Positions 16,001 through 23,642 of a stretch of DNA of 64,000 bases are shown piece by piece. Under the pieces are notes generated by a model. That model was not told where the DNA came from. It saw only the letters and a list, made by a program, of their open reading frames with translations, and did no database searches. Numbering within the stretch: the stretch's first letter is position 1; each line of letters opens with the position of its first letter. This DNA is from Methanothrix sp. (GTDB taxonomy: Archaea > Halobacteriota > Methanosarcinia > Methanotrichales > Methanotrichaceae): contig NZ_JASFYM010000008.1 in assembly GCF_030055635.1 (NCBI RefSeq), forward strand, positions 24,364 to 88,363, written 5' to 3'. The translations under genes and the position numbers were made by a program.

Positions 16001-16759
16001 TCAGGGATTGCACACCCTGCACGGCTCATACCCTCTCGATTCCGCCTCCTCCTTGCTTGAGAAGATCACAACGTGCTCAGGCTTTATCTTCTTGGCGTAC
16101 CGGCATTCGGGGAGGTGGTACTTCCTGGAGGTGGTGCTCCCTACATACTGCTTTGTCCCATCCCGCTCAGGCTTTGCAGATCCGCCTGTAACATTGAGGC
16201 CCGCCCCAGTGTCTTCTGTATCCTTTTCCCTGACATCTGATTGCTCATCCCCACCTTCCGTGCTGACACCCTCATTTCCTCCTGATGCACCAGCAGGCTC
16301 GCTGAGTGAAAGCGATGGGGGATATATCGAGCGTTCCTGGGTGCTCTCTAGGATCTGAACTGCACGCTCAGCGCTCAGAATCGTGCCATCCGCGCCGGAA
16401 ACCACGAGGCGACATGTGTAGCCCCTGCCAGGATGCAGCCTGGCGATTTTTGAGAACTCGAACGCGGTCTGGCCCGGGGCGACGTCGATCAGGAGGTATC
16501 TAGACCGGAGGACCTCCTGGCCTTCTCTGAGAAGATGAGCCTCGAGCAGCAGGTAGGGCTCGGAAATGTTGGAGACGAGTTCCAGAGTTCCCCTGACAAG
16601 GAAGAGCTCTCTGGAGACCCCGGGCTCGAACTCCAGCTCAAGATTTCTCTCCGCATGGACCTCCACAAGGCTGTTCTGATCCACAGCTTTCTGCTCAATG
16701 CAGCCCTGAACAAACATCAGAACCAACAAAGCACAGATAAGAGAGACGAACCTGAACAC
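16001..16759 (-). CDS. lipoprotein with C-terminal Ada-type zinc-binding domain
   Basis: The 252-residue product has a signal with a lipobox-like VQGC (Cys about residue 20), a beta-rich middle region, and a Gly/Ser/Glu-rich linker (about 145-200). Its last 50 residues match the Ada-like metal-binding domain: YVGSTTSRKYHLPECRYAKKI and GYEPCRVCNP supply His/Cys ligands. This small domain is also found attached to secreted nucleases and surface proteins. The role of the protein is unknown. The start is GTG 16759 with GAGGGGG five bases ahead, which overlaps a palindrome resembling an origin-recognition box. Confidence 0.75.
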   Translation of the reverse strand: MFRFVSLICALLVLMFVQGCIEQKAVDQNSLVEVHAERNLELEFEPGVSRELFLVRGTLELVSNISEPYLLLEAHLLREGQEVLRSRYLLIDVAPGQTAFEFSKIARLHPGRGYTCRLVVSGADGTILSAERAVQILESTQERSIYPPSLSLSEPAGASGGNEGVSTEGGDEQSDVREKDTEDTGAGLNVTGGSAKPERDGTKQYVGSTTSRKYHLPECRYAKKIKPEHVVIFSSKEEAESRGYEPCRVCNP

Positions 16760-16764
16760 AGGGA

Positions 16765-16786
16765 CCCCCTCATTTCCAATGGAAAT
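16765..16786 (-). promoter_or_regulatory. isolated origin-recognition-box-like palindrome
   Basis: Read on the minus strand, TTCCATTGGAAATGAGGGGG resembles the two repeats ahead of cdc6 (TCCACTGGAAATGAAGGGG) with three changes. ATTTCCA-T-TGGAAAT is a palindrome, so it could instead be an operator for the lipoprotein gene, whose ribosome site is the G-run. Confidence 0.3.
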
Positions 16787-16916
16787 ATGGGATGAGCATC
16801 ATGCCATAATGCCCCACATACCGCCGCAGTCCGTGCCATTACCATGACATGGAAAGTCAGCCTCCCGTGCCGCCTCGTTTTGGCGAGACTGACTGGCATC
16901 TCGAGCGCTTTAACAT

Positions 16917-17030
16917 AAAAGCACGACATGGAGGGTAGACCTTCCTTGTCGTGTTGTTTGGACGAGACCAAACCGCATCTCAAACGCTTTCATCCTTTCG
17001 GCACGCCTCTGATGTCGCATGCAGCGTTTC
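16917..17030 (+). repeat. family E repeat, copy E1
   Basis: About 114 bp beginning AAAAGCACGACATGG and ending GCATGCAGCGTTTC. The same sequence occurs inverted at 23022-23133 and in a more diverged form at 17626. Ends are only weakly inverted (AAAGC / GCGTTT). No clear target duplication was seen. Confidence 0.6.
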
Positions 17031-17040
17031 ATAGAGACTC

Positions 17041-17097
17041 CTGGGGTGCAGGGGTAGCGGAAACCCCGCTCTTCGGGGCTGGGAGGAGCATACCCCA
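17041..17097 (+). repeat. hairpin resembling an IS200/IS605-type right end
   Basis: GGGGTAGCGGAAACCCCG-CTCTT-CGGGG forms a hairpin (stem 17064-17068 with 17074-17078) after a G-run, inside outer repeats CTGGGGT and ACCCCAG. Together with similar hairpins at 21931 and 30351, it recalls the subterminal right-end hairpin of IS605-type elements. No tnpA or tnpB gene is in the window. Confidence 0.3.
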
Positions 17098-17161
17098 GCC
17101 GAACGTCAGAACATGCTCATCTCTGACAGCATATCCAGCTATCTGAGCTCAAAGCCCGGAA

Positions 17162-17581
17162 TCAAATCTGCTTAAGCGCTCTGATCGTTATCTCGATGCA
17201 TTCAAGCATCGACTTCAGCCTTGACAGATCCCGCTCATCGGCTATCTCCGCACACAGCTCTCTCAGCTTCGCCTGAAGCGAGGTTCTCACAGATGCAAGA
17301 GCATCTTTTTCATCAACCGTGCCCGGAGATGCTGTGGCAGATACTGAGCCGCGCTGAGCAGCGCTTTCTGAGATATGCCCTTCTGAAACATGCAGATTTT
17401 TCTCTTCTGGCAGCCCAGCAGAAGCGCCATGCTCACCCTCTCCAGAAGCAGAGCAGACCGGACACATAATCTCCCCCTTGTAGCGGAAGAGGGGAGCTCC
17501 ACAATCATGGTGCTCCGCCAGCATGGTTCCACCGATCTCCATCATCCTCGTGATGCGCCTGATCATCTCCTCTTCATCCAT
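17162..17581 (-). CDS. zinc-ribbon protein of the SSSCA1/UPF0148 family
   Basis: The 139-residue protein opens with a helix (MDEEEMIRRITRMMEIGGTML) and the zinc ribbon AEHHDCGAPLFRYKGEIMCPVC, which is the hallmark of the archaeal relatives of the human autoantigen p27 (SSSCA1). A low-complexity linker follows, and the C-terminal 50 residues form charged helices. The biochemical role of the family in archaea is unknown. It stands alone; repeats E1 and E2 lie on either side. Confidence 0.8.
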   Translation of the reverse strand: MDEEEMIRRITRMMEIGGTMLAEHHDCGAPLFRYKGEIMCPVCSASGEGEHGASAGLPEEKNLHVSEGHISESAAQRGSVSATASPGTVDEKDALASVRTSLQAKLRELCAEIADERDLSRLKSMLECIEITIRALKQI

Positions 17582-17625
17582 TTTTCAGTCACCTCTGATG
17601 ATGGAATCAACATTCAGATATTTAG

Positions 17626-17735
17626 CATGAAAGCATGACATGGGGTGTTTAGCCTCCTACGTCGGCGGCCGCTTCTGGACAGAAACTAACAGTGCATCAA
17701 CGCTTTCATCCTGTTGGTATGCCTCCACTACCGGG
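17626..17735 (+). repeat. family E repeat, diverged copy E2
   Basis: It starts GAAAGCATGACATGGGG and shares ACGCTTTCATCCT and GGTATGCCTC with E1/E3. The right end is uncertain. It begins 45 bases upstream of the zinc-ribbon gene start. Confidence 0.45.
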
Positions 17736-17939
17736 TCTCGTGCCCGAATCGCTGAATGGAATTTCAGGAATCCGCACTCTCTAGCATGGCAGGTTACAAA
17801 TCCTGCAATGTCACATGTCGCTGGGTTCAATGATCAGAGCACACAACTCACTACTGCACGCAGGGTTTTGAGGTTGTACATTCAGAGGCTGTGCACTTGG
17901 AGTTCAGATGCACGATCCTGTGGTGTTCATGTAGCATTA

Positions 17940-18063
17940 CGCTCTTGTCCACTTAATAACCTGCCCATAGAACCATTGGTCCTCCAAGCACTGCTGGAAG
18001 ATGGATGAGTGCTTAAGGCAACTTAACCTGCATGACCTCCAAGCTGCTAAGCGGATAAGAGCG
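17940..18063 (+). mobile_element. family A element, diverged copy A3
   Basis: Ends CGCTCTTGTCC / GGATAAGAGCG are kept and the length is 124 bp, but the interior is diverged and no target duplication is recognisable. Confidence 0.6.
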
Positions 18064-18227
18064 TAGGCTCTGCCTCTCTGCTAGATTACTGATTCACCGA
18101 ACTACGTGGAGAGTTCGGTTCCATTACGAACACTCATCCAGCTTGTCCTGTCTGCGGAAGAACTCAATCTGGGTTCTTGTCTCCAAGGATGCCTGAGCCT
18201 GCAGAATTCACTGCAGATATCCCATAA

Positions 18228-18346
18228 CGCTCTTATCTATCTGATAACCTGCTCGGAGAGATAGCGGTGCTGCTATGCGTTTGTGGCGATTGAATGAGAG
18301 CATCCAGCAACCTCGATGCATGAAAGTTGCTGGATACATAAGAGCA
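18228..18346 (+). mobile_element. family A element, copy A4
   Basis: It runs from CGCTCTTATC to ATAAGAGCA with the inner AGCAACCT / AGTTGCT pair. The flanks TCCCATAA and TCTCATTG agree at five of eight positions, a possibly decayed duplication. It shows the uninterrupted sequence into which M1 inserted in A2. Confidence 0.65.
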
Positions 18347-18361
18347 TCTCATTGCACTCAG

Positions 18362-18478
18362 TGCTGTGTTGAATAACTTCTTGAGATAACGTCTCTGTAT
18401 ATCGATTCCAATCTATTCTCCACACATTCCTGGAATCGTCTTATGCTTGCGGATTTTAATGACCCATCCAACACAGCA
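18362..18478 (+). mobile_element. family B element, copy B2
   Basis: 117 bp with ends TGCTGTGTTGAATAA / ATCCAACACAGCA and a near-exact 8-bp duplication, GCACTCAG (18354-18361) and GCACTCAA (18479-18486). It lies 16 bases after A4. Confidence 0.82.
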
Positions 18479-18527
18479 GCACTCAATGCTAAAGCGTATT
18501 CTGGAAATCACATGTGTTTTACGTGCT

Positions 18528-18785
18528 TCATCCGACAGGTATGGTCTCAAGCTGGCTTGCGACGTTCCATATAAGTGTTCTTGTATGGAGAGGGATATTC
18601 GGATCATTGCTGATTTCGTCAAGTATGGATATCGCTGAAGCTGCCCTTACTGCTTCGGCGAGCCCTTCCTGAAGAAGTATACCTTTGACGTTCTCTGCAG
18701 AGCGCCTTATGTTCCTGGGCACGGTATCGTCGCTCATTATTCGCTCCAAAATCTCGACACATTGCTTTATCACTTTCTCAGACAT
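18528..18785 (-). CDS. UPF0147 family protein
   Basis: An 85-residue, mostly helical protein ([57 protein letters not shown]) that matches the archaeal UPF0147 family, whose function is unknown. The frame is open for 25 more codons upstream, but ATG 18785 is preferred: it gives the family length and has GGTGGTGAT about eight bases ahead. It is single and points away from cdc6. Confidence 0.88.
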   Translation of the reverse strand: MSEKVIKQCVEILERIMSDDTVPRNIRRSAENVKGILLQEGLAEAVRAASAISILDEISNDPNIPLHTRTLIWNVASQLETIPVG

Positions 18786-19032
18786 AATAAAAATCACCAC
18801 CGTTGCGCTTTCTGGGGCTACAAAAGGGTTGAGGATCAGTTCCCGCCTCAGCTCTTGCACTCTGCATGTATATCGTTGTATTTAAAAGTATGGTTGAGGA
18901 TCCCCAAAAGCTCATGTGGTCAAATCCCCGGAGAGGCAAACTCTGATCTCTTTTGTCCATCTGGGCTCATCTCTGGTTGTGTACTCGCATCATTGAAATC
19001 CGCAGCATCCAGTCCAGCCGGACTCGTGGGAT

Positions 19033-19245
19033 GCTCATCTTGGTGATTTGGCGGATCGGTAACCCCGCAGAAAGAGACAGAGTGTATTGTACCTGATTGA
19101 AGTTACCAGAGGATTCCTAAAAACCCAGTATTCTGGTATAAAACTCCTTTGATAAAAGCATGCAGCGACATGCCCAGATCATTGAACAGTAGGTTAATAG
19201 GAATCCTCACCAGATCGCCACTCCGACGGTTCGACTACATGAGCC
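19033..19245 (+). mobile_element. family H element, copy H1, carrying M2
   Basis: Ends GCTCATCTTGG / CTACATGAGC, flanked by an exact 8-bp duplication CGTGGGAT (19025-19032 and 19246-19253). Subtracting M2 and its 4-bp duplication leaves 109 bp. Confidence 0.78.
19109..19208 (+). mobile_element. family M element, copy M2 (nested in H1)
   Basis: 100 bp with 11-bp inverted ends GAGGATTCCTA / TAGGAATCCTC and an exact 4-bp duplication ACCA (19105-19108 and 19209-19212). Confidence 0.82.
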
Positions 19246-19272
19246 CGTGGGATATCTCGCCCATGGCTCTCT

Positions 19273-19466
19273 GGTAGTCTACCTACGACGTGTGGATAAG
19301 CGTAAAAGCAATAGCTTCAGGCAGTTCGTAGCTCATCAACCAAGCTGCAGGGCGCCGGATAAATATTGACATATCACATGATGCCGATTTCCATGCCGAC
19401 ATTGCTCAAAATAAACACATCTGAGGGAGCCGGCCCATTGAGATCAACTCAACGAAGGCGACTACT
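19273..19466 (+). mobile_element. family C element, copy C2 (nested in F3)
   Basis: 194 bp; left end GGTAGTCTACCT intact, right end changed to GGCGACTACT. The 8-bp duplication is GGCTCTCT (19265-19272) and GGCTCTCG (19467-19474). Confidence 0.8.
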
Positions 19467-19675
19467 GGCTCTCGAATACGGCAGAATCGTTCAGCTATTC
19501 GGGTACACATCCGATAATTCCACTGCTGAATCGCAGGGATGAGCCCCGCTGATACAAGCACGTGACCTGGGATCAGAGGCGTGTGAGCTTGCGTGGCTCA
19601 TGTGCCACCTGACATCAGTTCCCGAGAGGCTCTTCAGTGGTTTGGGTCCACCCTCCCGCTAAATCCCGTGTCCAT

Positions 19676-19724
19676 CTCCACTGGAAATGAAGGGGTTGGT
19701 CCCCTTCCACTGGAAATAAAGGGG
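19676..19724 (+). promoter_or_regulatory. two tandem origin-recognition-box-like repeats ahead of cdc6
   Basis: CTCCACTGGAAATGAAGGGG (19676-19695) and TTCCACTGGAAATAAAGGGG (19705-19724) are direct repeats with a 29-base period. They match the archaeal ORB pattern of a TCCA-n-TGGAAA core followed by a G-run, the binding site of Orc1/Cdc6. A TATA-like CTTAATA (about 19739-19745) follows, so the boxes also overlap the cdc6 promoter. Gene direction changes here: three minus-strand genes lie to the left, cdc6 and the TPR gene on the plus strand to the right. Confidence 0.65.
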
Positions 19725-19783
19725 AGATCACCATAACTCTTAATACCCTCCATGCCAAGAGTGAATTGTTCGAGGGAGTTCTC

Positions 19784-21010
19784 GTGACCACTTCTAGCGG
19801 GTTATTTGCCAGCTTTGTTGGACAGGGAGGCATATTCAGATCGCGGGACGTCTTGCGTCCCACATACACTCCGAAGGAGCTGCCCCACCGAGAGGAGCAG
19901 ATCCAGGAGCTGGCGTCTGTCCTGGCTCCGGCCCTTCATGGCGAGACACCCTCAAATGTCCTGATCTACGGAAAGACCGGCACAGGTAAGACGGCCGTCG
20001 CGAAATACGTGGGAAAGGAGCTGGAGGAGGCGGATGCAGGGTCTGCATGCTCTGTCATATACCTCAACTGCGAGGTGGTAGATACACAGTACAGGGTCCT
20101 GGCACACCTCGCGAGGCACTTCGACAAGGATATCCCAATGACAGGCTGGCCCACAGATCAGGTCTACTCCGAGTTCAGGAACGCGCTTGATGAGAAGAAG
20201 CGTGTGGTCGTCATAATGCTCGATGAGGTCGACAAGCTTGTCAGAAAGGGCGATGATGTCCTTTATAACCTCTCCAGGATAAACTCAGATCTGGTTCAGG
20301 CGAGGGTGAGCCTCATAGGCATATCGAACGACCTGAAGTTCACAGAGTTTCTGGATCCCAGGGTCAAATCCTCGCTTGGCGAGGACGAGATCATATTCCC
20401 GCCTTACAACGCAGAGCAGATACAGGACATACTGGAGCAGCGGGCCGAGTTGGCGTTCAGGCCAGGTGTGCTCGCGGATGACGTGATTCCCCTCTGCGCG
20501 GCCTTCGCGGCGCGGGAGCATGGTGATGCGCGGCGCGCGCTTGACCTTCTCAGGATTGCTGGCGAGATCGCGGAGAGGGCGAGGAGCCAGATGATCACCG
20601 AGGAGCATGTGAAGGCCGCAAGGGACAAGATCGAGCAGGACAGGGTGGAGGAGGTCATAAAGACGCTTCCCACGCAGTCGAAGCTTGTTCTTTACAGCAT
20701 ACTCCTCCTGGAGGAGCAGGCAGCCAGGAACATAACAACGAGCGCCGTCTACGGCATGTACAAGCAGCTCTGCCCACTCGTTGAGGCTGACTCGCTCACA
20801 CACAGAAGGATCACGGATCTCATAGCCGAGCTCGATATGCTCGGCATTCTCCATACTGTTGTGATAAGCAAGGGAAGGTACGGAAGAACGAAGGAGATCT
20901 CTCTGAGCGTTCATCCGCCAAAGCTTAAGAGCATACTGCTCCAGGACTACAGGCTCAAGGACCTCGCGAGCTTCAGCGTGCCGACTCAGGCCCGGTTCGG
21001 TCCACTCTGA
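19784..21010 (+). CDS. cdc6: Orc1/Cdc6-type DNA replication initiator
   Basis: The 408-residue AAA+ protein binds origin repeats and loads the MCM helicase. Motifs: YGKTGTGKTAVAKYVGKEL (Walker A), VVIMLDEVDKL (Walker B), sensor-1 GISNDLKF, sensor-2 region GDARRALDLLRIAGEIAE, and a C-terminal winged helix (about 300-395). GTG 19784 is preferred over TTG 19766: GAGGGAG at 19772-19778 is at the right distance and the protein then begins TTSSGLFASF, close to the family start. Two ORB-like repeats lie about 60-110 bases ahead, suggesting an origin, autoregulation or both. Confidence 0.93.
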   Translation: MTTSSGLFASFVGQGGIFRSRDVLRPTYTPKELPHREEQIQELASVLAPALHGETPSNVLIYGKTGTGKTAVAKYVGKELEEADAGSACSVIYLNCEVVDTQYRVLAHLARHFDKDIPMTGWPTDQVYSEFRNALDEKKRVVVIMLDEVDKLVRKGDDVLYNLSRINSDLVQARVSLIGISNDLKFTEFLDPRVKSSLGEDEIIFPPYNAEQIQDILEQRAELAFRPGVLADDVIPLCAAFAAREHGDARRALDLLRIAGEIAERARSQMITEEHVKAARDKIEQDRVEEVIKTLPTQSKLVLYSILLLEEQAARNITTSAVYGMYKQLCPLVEADSLTHRRITDLIAELDMLGILHTVVISKGRYGRTKEISLSVHPPKLKSILLQDYRLKDLASFSVPTQARFGPL

Positions 21011-21044
21011 GATGGGCAGAGAGATGCAGCGATGAAGGGTTTGA

Positions 21045-21926
21045 GTGTCTGAGAAGCTCCGAACCCGCAGCGTTCTGCAAGATGGCTCCTGGCTCTCAGG
21101 GGCTGCTCTAATCCAGGTGAGTCAAACACTCATCTGCGCATCGCCGATGCGTATTTGTATCTCAACTTTAGAGATTGAAGATGGTGTTGTTTTGAGCGAG
21201 AAGTCAGGCAGGAAGGATGAAGAGGATTATGAAAGCGCATTTGCAGTTTCAGCGCCGGACATGCCCTGCGACCAGAGTTTCTTTGAGACCGATCTGATGA
21301 ATGCGGATCTGTGGGCAGCACGTGGCAGGTACCTCATGAGGGCTCTTGGGAGGTACTCAGATGCGCTGGATGCGTTTGAACGGGCGATTGAGCTCGATCC
21401 CTTGCATGCAAGGGCCTGGAGGGGGAAGGCTGCAGCTCTGAACAACCTCGATCGCTACTCTGAGGCGCTTGAGGCTTGCAAGCGCGCTCTGGAGCTCGAC
21501 CCGTTCAACCCAAGAAGCTGGATCGTCAAGGGGTTCGCTCACCACAGCCTGGGTGAGTATGAGGAAGCGGTCAGGAGCTACGACAGGGCGATCGAGCTCG
21601 ATCCGATGGGGCAGGATGCGAGAAGGGCCTGGAACAACCGTGGCGCTGCTCTCGATAACCTCGGGCAGCACGAGGAAGCCCTCAGATCTTACGATGAGGC
21701 GATCATGCTGGAGCCATTTGATGCATATGCATGGAACAACAAGGGCGTCTCGCTTGTCGCTCTCAAGAGATATGATGAGGCGCTGCTCTGCTTCGAGAAG
21801 GCCATAAAGATCTACCCCGGATACTGGACCGCCTGGATGAACAGGGGCGGGTGCCTGAGGGCCCTCGGCAGACACGAGGAGGCTGAGGAGTCGCTGGAGA
21901 TGGCGAGAAGGATAGAATCGTCATGA
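21045..21926 (+). CDS. tetratricopeptide repeat protein
   Basis: From about residue 85 on there are five to six TPR units with the classical pattern (YSDALDAFERAIELDP, YSEALEACKRALELDP, YEEAVRSYDRAIELDP, HEEALRSYDEAIMLEP, YDEALLCFEKAIKIYP, HEEAEESLEMARRI). TPR arrays hold proteins together; partner unknown. No signal peptide or membrane segment. The start is uncertain: GTG 21045 has AAGGG ahead, but the first 60 residues look unlike coding sequence and a start at ATG 21150 or TTG 21195 is possible. It lies 34 bases after cdc6 and may be co-transcribed. Confidence 0.8.
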   Translation: MSEKLRTRSVLQDGSWLSGAALIQVSQTLICASPMRICISTLEIEDGVVLSEKSGRKDEEDYESAFAVSAPDMPCDQSFFETDLMNADLWAARGRYLMRALGRYSDALDAFERAIELDPLHARAWRGKAAALNNLDRYSEALEACKRALELDPFNPRSWIVKGFAHHSLGEYEEAVRSYDRAIELDPMGQDARRAWNNRGAALDNLGQHEEALRSYDEAIMLEPFDAYAWNNKGVSLVALKRYDEALLCFEKAIKIYPGYWTAWMNRGGCLRALGRHEEAEESLEMARRIESS

Positions 21927-21930
21927 TAGA

Positions 21931-21965
21931 GTAGCGGGGCGCAAACTCCGGTCTTCGGGCCGGAG
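21931..21965 (+). repeat. UUCG hairpin resembling an IS605-type right end
   Basis: After GTAGCGGGGCGCAAA, an eight-pair stem CTCCGGTC (21946-21953) / GGCCGGAG (21958-21965) closes a TTCG loop. A near copy occurs at 30351-30377. It directly follows the TPR gene stop and could also act as a 3-prime end structure. Confidence 0.35.
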
Positions 21966-22012
21966 AGAAAGCCTGGTATGCACTCATCACCATCTGCAGC
22001 GCGTATCCTGTG

Positions 22013-22131
22013 GCTCATGAAATGAAGCCTGCCGATGATTCGGCGGATCGATGACCTCGCGAGAGATGGGAAGTCATTGCAGCCGGTTGGGCTCACCAGA
22101 GCTCGCCTCTCAGGATTCGACCACATGCGTC
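22013..22131 (+). repeat. family H element, diverged copy H3
   Basis: Recognised by GCTCATG at the left, TTCGGCGGATCG, CTCACCAGAG, CGCCTCTC and GATTCGACCACATG at the right. It is slightly longer than the 109-bp form and has no clear target duplication. Confidence 0.5.
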
Positions 22132-22199
22132 CAGGAAAACGCTCATGACGCAGTGTCACCCGTGTGGATGAAAAATGGTATGCATTCAATGACCATTTT

Positions 22200-22405
22200 G
22201 GTAGTCTACCTACGACGTGCGGATAAGTGCAAAAGCAATAGCTTCAGGCGATTCGCAGCCTTCAACCACGCTGTACGGCGCCGGACAATTATTGACAGGT
22301 CTCATGATGTCGATTTCCATGCCGACGTTGCTCCAAATAAACCTCAAAATAAACACATCTGAGGGAGCCGGCCCATCAAGATCAACTCGATGAAGGTAGA
22401 CTACC
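22200..22405 (+). mobile_element. family C element, copy C3
   Basis: 206 bp with inverted ends GGTAGTCTACCTACG / GGTAGACTACC and an exact 8-bp duplication ACCATTTT (22192-22199 and 22406-22413). It is ten bases longer than C1, mostly from a repeated CAAAATAAAC segment. Confidence 0.85.
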
Positions 22406-22429
22406 ACCATTTTCGTACCAATAAAACAC

Positions 22430-22990
22430 TCAGTCTTTGGGTGAGCCCCTCCCCCATACAACCAGATACCTTATTTTGGAGCTGTGCTCGGCCATCGAGG
22501 CTGTGATGTACGCGTCCCTCAGATCGTCCCCTCTGGCGAAGACTCCATGGCCGCGTGAAATGCATGCCCTGTGATTCATCAGGGCCTCCGATACCGCGGA
22601 GGCGAGCTTCTCGCTGCCGAAGGGACCGTCGACCACAGGCATCTCGCCTAGAAACGCAATCCCCTCGCTGTCAATCGGCACCACCACATCCTCCAGGAGC
22701 GATAGCGCCACAGCATAGGGAGAATGCGTATGTATCACCGCTCTGGCATCCGTCCTGCGGTATATGGCTCTGTGGACCGGGGTCTCACAGCTCGCTATGC
22801 TGTCATCTGCACATCCTCTGTCTCTCTCGACGAGAACCACCATCTCTTCGTCAATCTCATCGAGCATGGAGCCTGTGCGTGTTATCGCTATTCCATCTTC
22901 TGTCAGCACCGAGATGTTGCCGAAGCGCGATCCAGTCAGACCCTGCTCGACGAGCTTCTTCCCGAACCTGGCAATCTCAATCCAGATCAT
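22430..22990 (-). CDS. class II aldolase family protein (L-fuculose-phosphate aldolase-like)
   Basis: The 186-residue protein has the FucA/AraD fold signatures: GLTGSRFGNISV, TGSMLDE, catalytic-region ETPVHRAIYR, and metal ligands in HTHSPYAVALS and RGHGVFARG. The class splits C-C bonds of sugar phosphates with Zn2+. In methanogens a FucA homologue has been proposed to supply lactaldehyde for coenzyme F420 synthesis; that role here is inference. ATG 22990 starts a protein of the expected length. No pathway partners adjoin. Confidence 0.87.
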   Translation of the reverse strand: MIWIEIARFGKKLVEQGLTGSRFGNISVLTEDGIAITRTGSMLDEIDEEMVVLVERDRGCADDSIASCETPVHRAIYRRTDARAVIHTHSPYAVALSLLEDVVVPIDSEGIAFLGEMPVVDGPFGSEKLASAVSEALMNHRACISRGHGVFARGDDLRDAYITASMAEHSSKIRYLVVWGRGSPKD

Positions 22991-23021
22991 GATACCTCCT
23001 ATGCATGACCATCAGGCTATG

Positions 23022-23133
23022 GAAACGCTGCATGCAACATTAGAGGCGTGCCAAAGGGATGAAAAGCGTTTAGGGCGCGGGTTGGTTTCATCCAGACAAA
23101 TCAACACAGGTTGACCTCTGTGCCGTGCTTTCA
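23022..23133 (-). repeat. family E repeat, copy E3 (inverted relative to E1)
   Basis: The reverse complement aligns with E1 throughout: AAAGCACGRCA at one end, ACGCTTT-CATCC-TTYGGCACGCCTCT, and GCATGCAGCGTTTC at the other. 112 bp. It lies upstream of the aldolase gene. Confidence 0.6.
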
Positions 23134-23184
23134 TCCCAAAGTGGGCCAGCACATTTTAATACGATCCTTCATATGTACTGACCG

Positions 23185-23484
23185 ATGAGCGCGCTGGTGA
23201 GAATCAACAGGATCTGCGCATGGATCCTTCTGGTGCTGATGGTGATATTCATAGTGACCGGCTACTCCTGGCAGAATCACATGAACATAATCATCAACCC
23301 CCGCCAGGCGGCGCAGATACATACGACCATGGATCCCGTACTTGTGCTGTTCTTTCTCATACATACCATGATAAGCGCCCGCTTTACGCTGATGAGGCAT
23401 GGCCTGCGGGGCAGGACGGTTGATCTCCTGCTTCTCTGCATCGGTCTCCTGTCATATATTGCAGTGCTCAGGGTGGCGCTGTAA
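23185..23484 (+). CDS. small three-helix membrane protein, possible b-type cytochrome
   Basis: The 99-residue protein has three hydrophobic segments (about 11-30, 47-66, 78-97). Histidines at residues 32, 46 and 60 lie near the ends of helices 1 and 2 (QNHMN, QIHTTMD, FLIHTMIS), an arrangement seen in small membrane-bound b-type cytochromes, so haem binding is possible but unproven. ATG 23185 follows an AT-rich promoter-like stretch (TTTTAATACG) about 30 bases ahead, which suggests a leaderless message. No partner subunit adjoins. Confidence 0.65.
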   Translation: MSALVRINRICAWILLVLMVIFIVTGYSWQNHMNIIINPRQAAQIHTTMDPVLVLFFLIHTMISARFTLMRHGLRGRTVDLLLLCIGLLSYIAVLRVAL

Positions 23485-23583
23485 TGTGCCGAATTTGCTG
23501 TAAGCTTCTATCAAGCTGTCGTGATGCACGCCGATATCTTTTTTGGATTACAGCAAATCTGATGTGTGCCGGGTGGCGCTGTA
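23471..23583 (+). repeat. small inverted-repeat insertion with duplicated flanks at the end of the membrane-protein gene
   Basis: Perfect ends TTTGCTGTAA (23494-23503) and TTACAGCAAA (23548-23557) enclose 44 bases. The 13-base GGGTGGCGCTGTA occurs on both sides (23471-23483 and 23571-23583); the first copy includes the last codons and stop of the small membrane-protein gene. Confidence 0.5.
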
Positions 23584-23642
23584 GCGCATGAGCTGCGTGT
23601 GGCTTTCTCTCAGGCCTGTGGAGTTCGCACCATGCTGTTACA

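Larger units (their letters stand above)
18975..19512 (+). mobile_element. family F element, copy F3, carrying nested H1, M2 and C2
   Basis: The left end GGTTGTGTACTCGCATCATTGAA and the right end TTCAGCTATTCGGGTACACA are those of the 115-bp F copies at 60286 and 49660, but here they are 538 bp apart. Between them are an H element with its own M insertion (19033-19245, flanked by CGTGGGAT) and a C element (19273-19466). This accounts for the extra length. Confidence 0.75.

Noticed and set aside
15625..16191. Frame of 188 codons spanning a gap and the lipoprotein gene
   Set aside because: Most of it is antisense to the lipoprotein with its Ada-type domain; the rest has no family features.
21045..21194. 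First 50 codons of the TPR gene as a separate domain
   Set aside because: The residues look like translated non-coding sequence; a later start is as likely.
22051..22362. Short frames within repeats, also at 24015-24290, 61722-61916 and 63678-63992
   Set aside because: They run across the ends of elements C, A and H, and recur only because the elements recur.
23471..23583. Frameshifted or extended membrane-protein gene
   Set aside because: The first stop codon is clean and the duplicated 13 bases are out of any longer frame that keeps the family-like helices.
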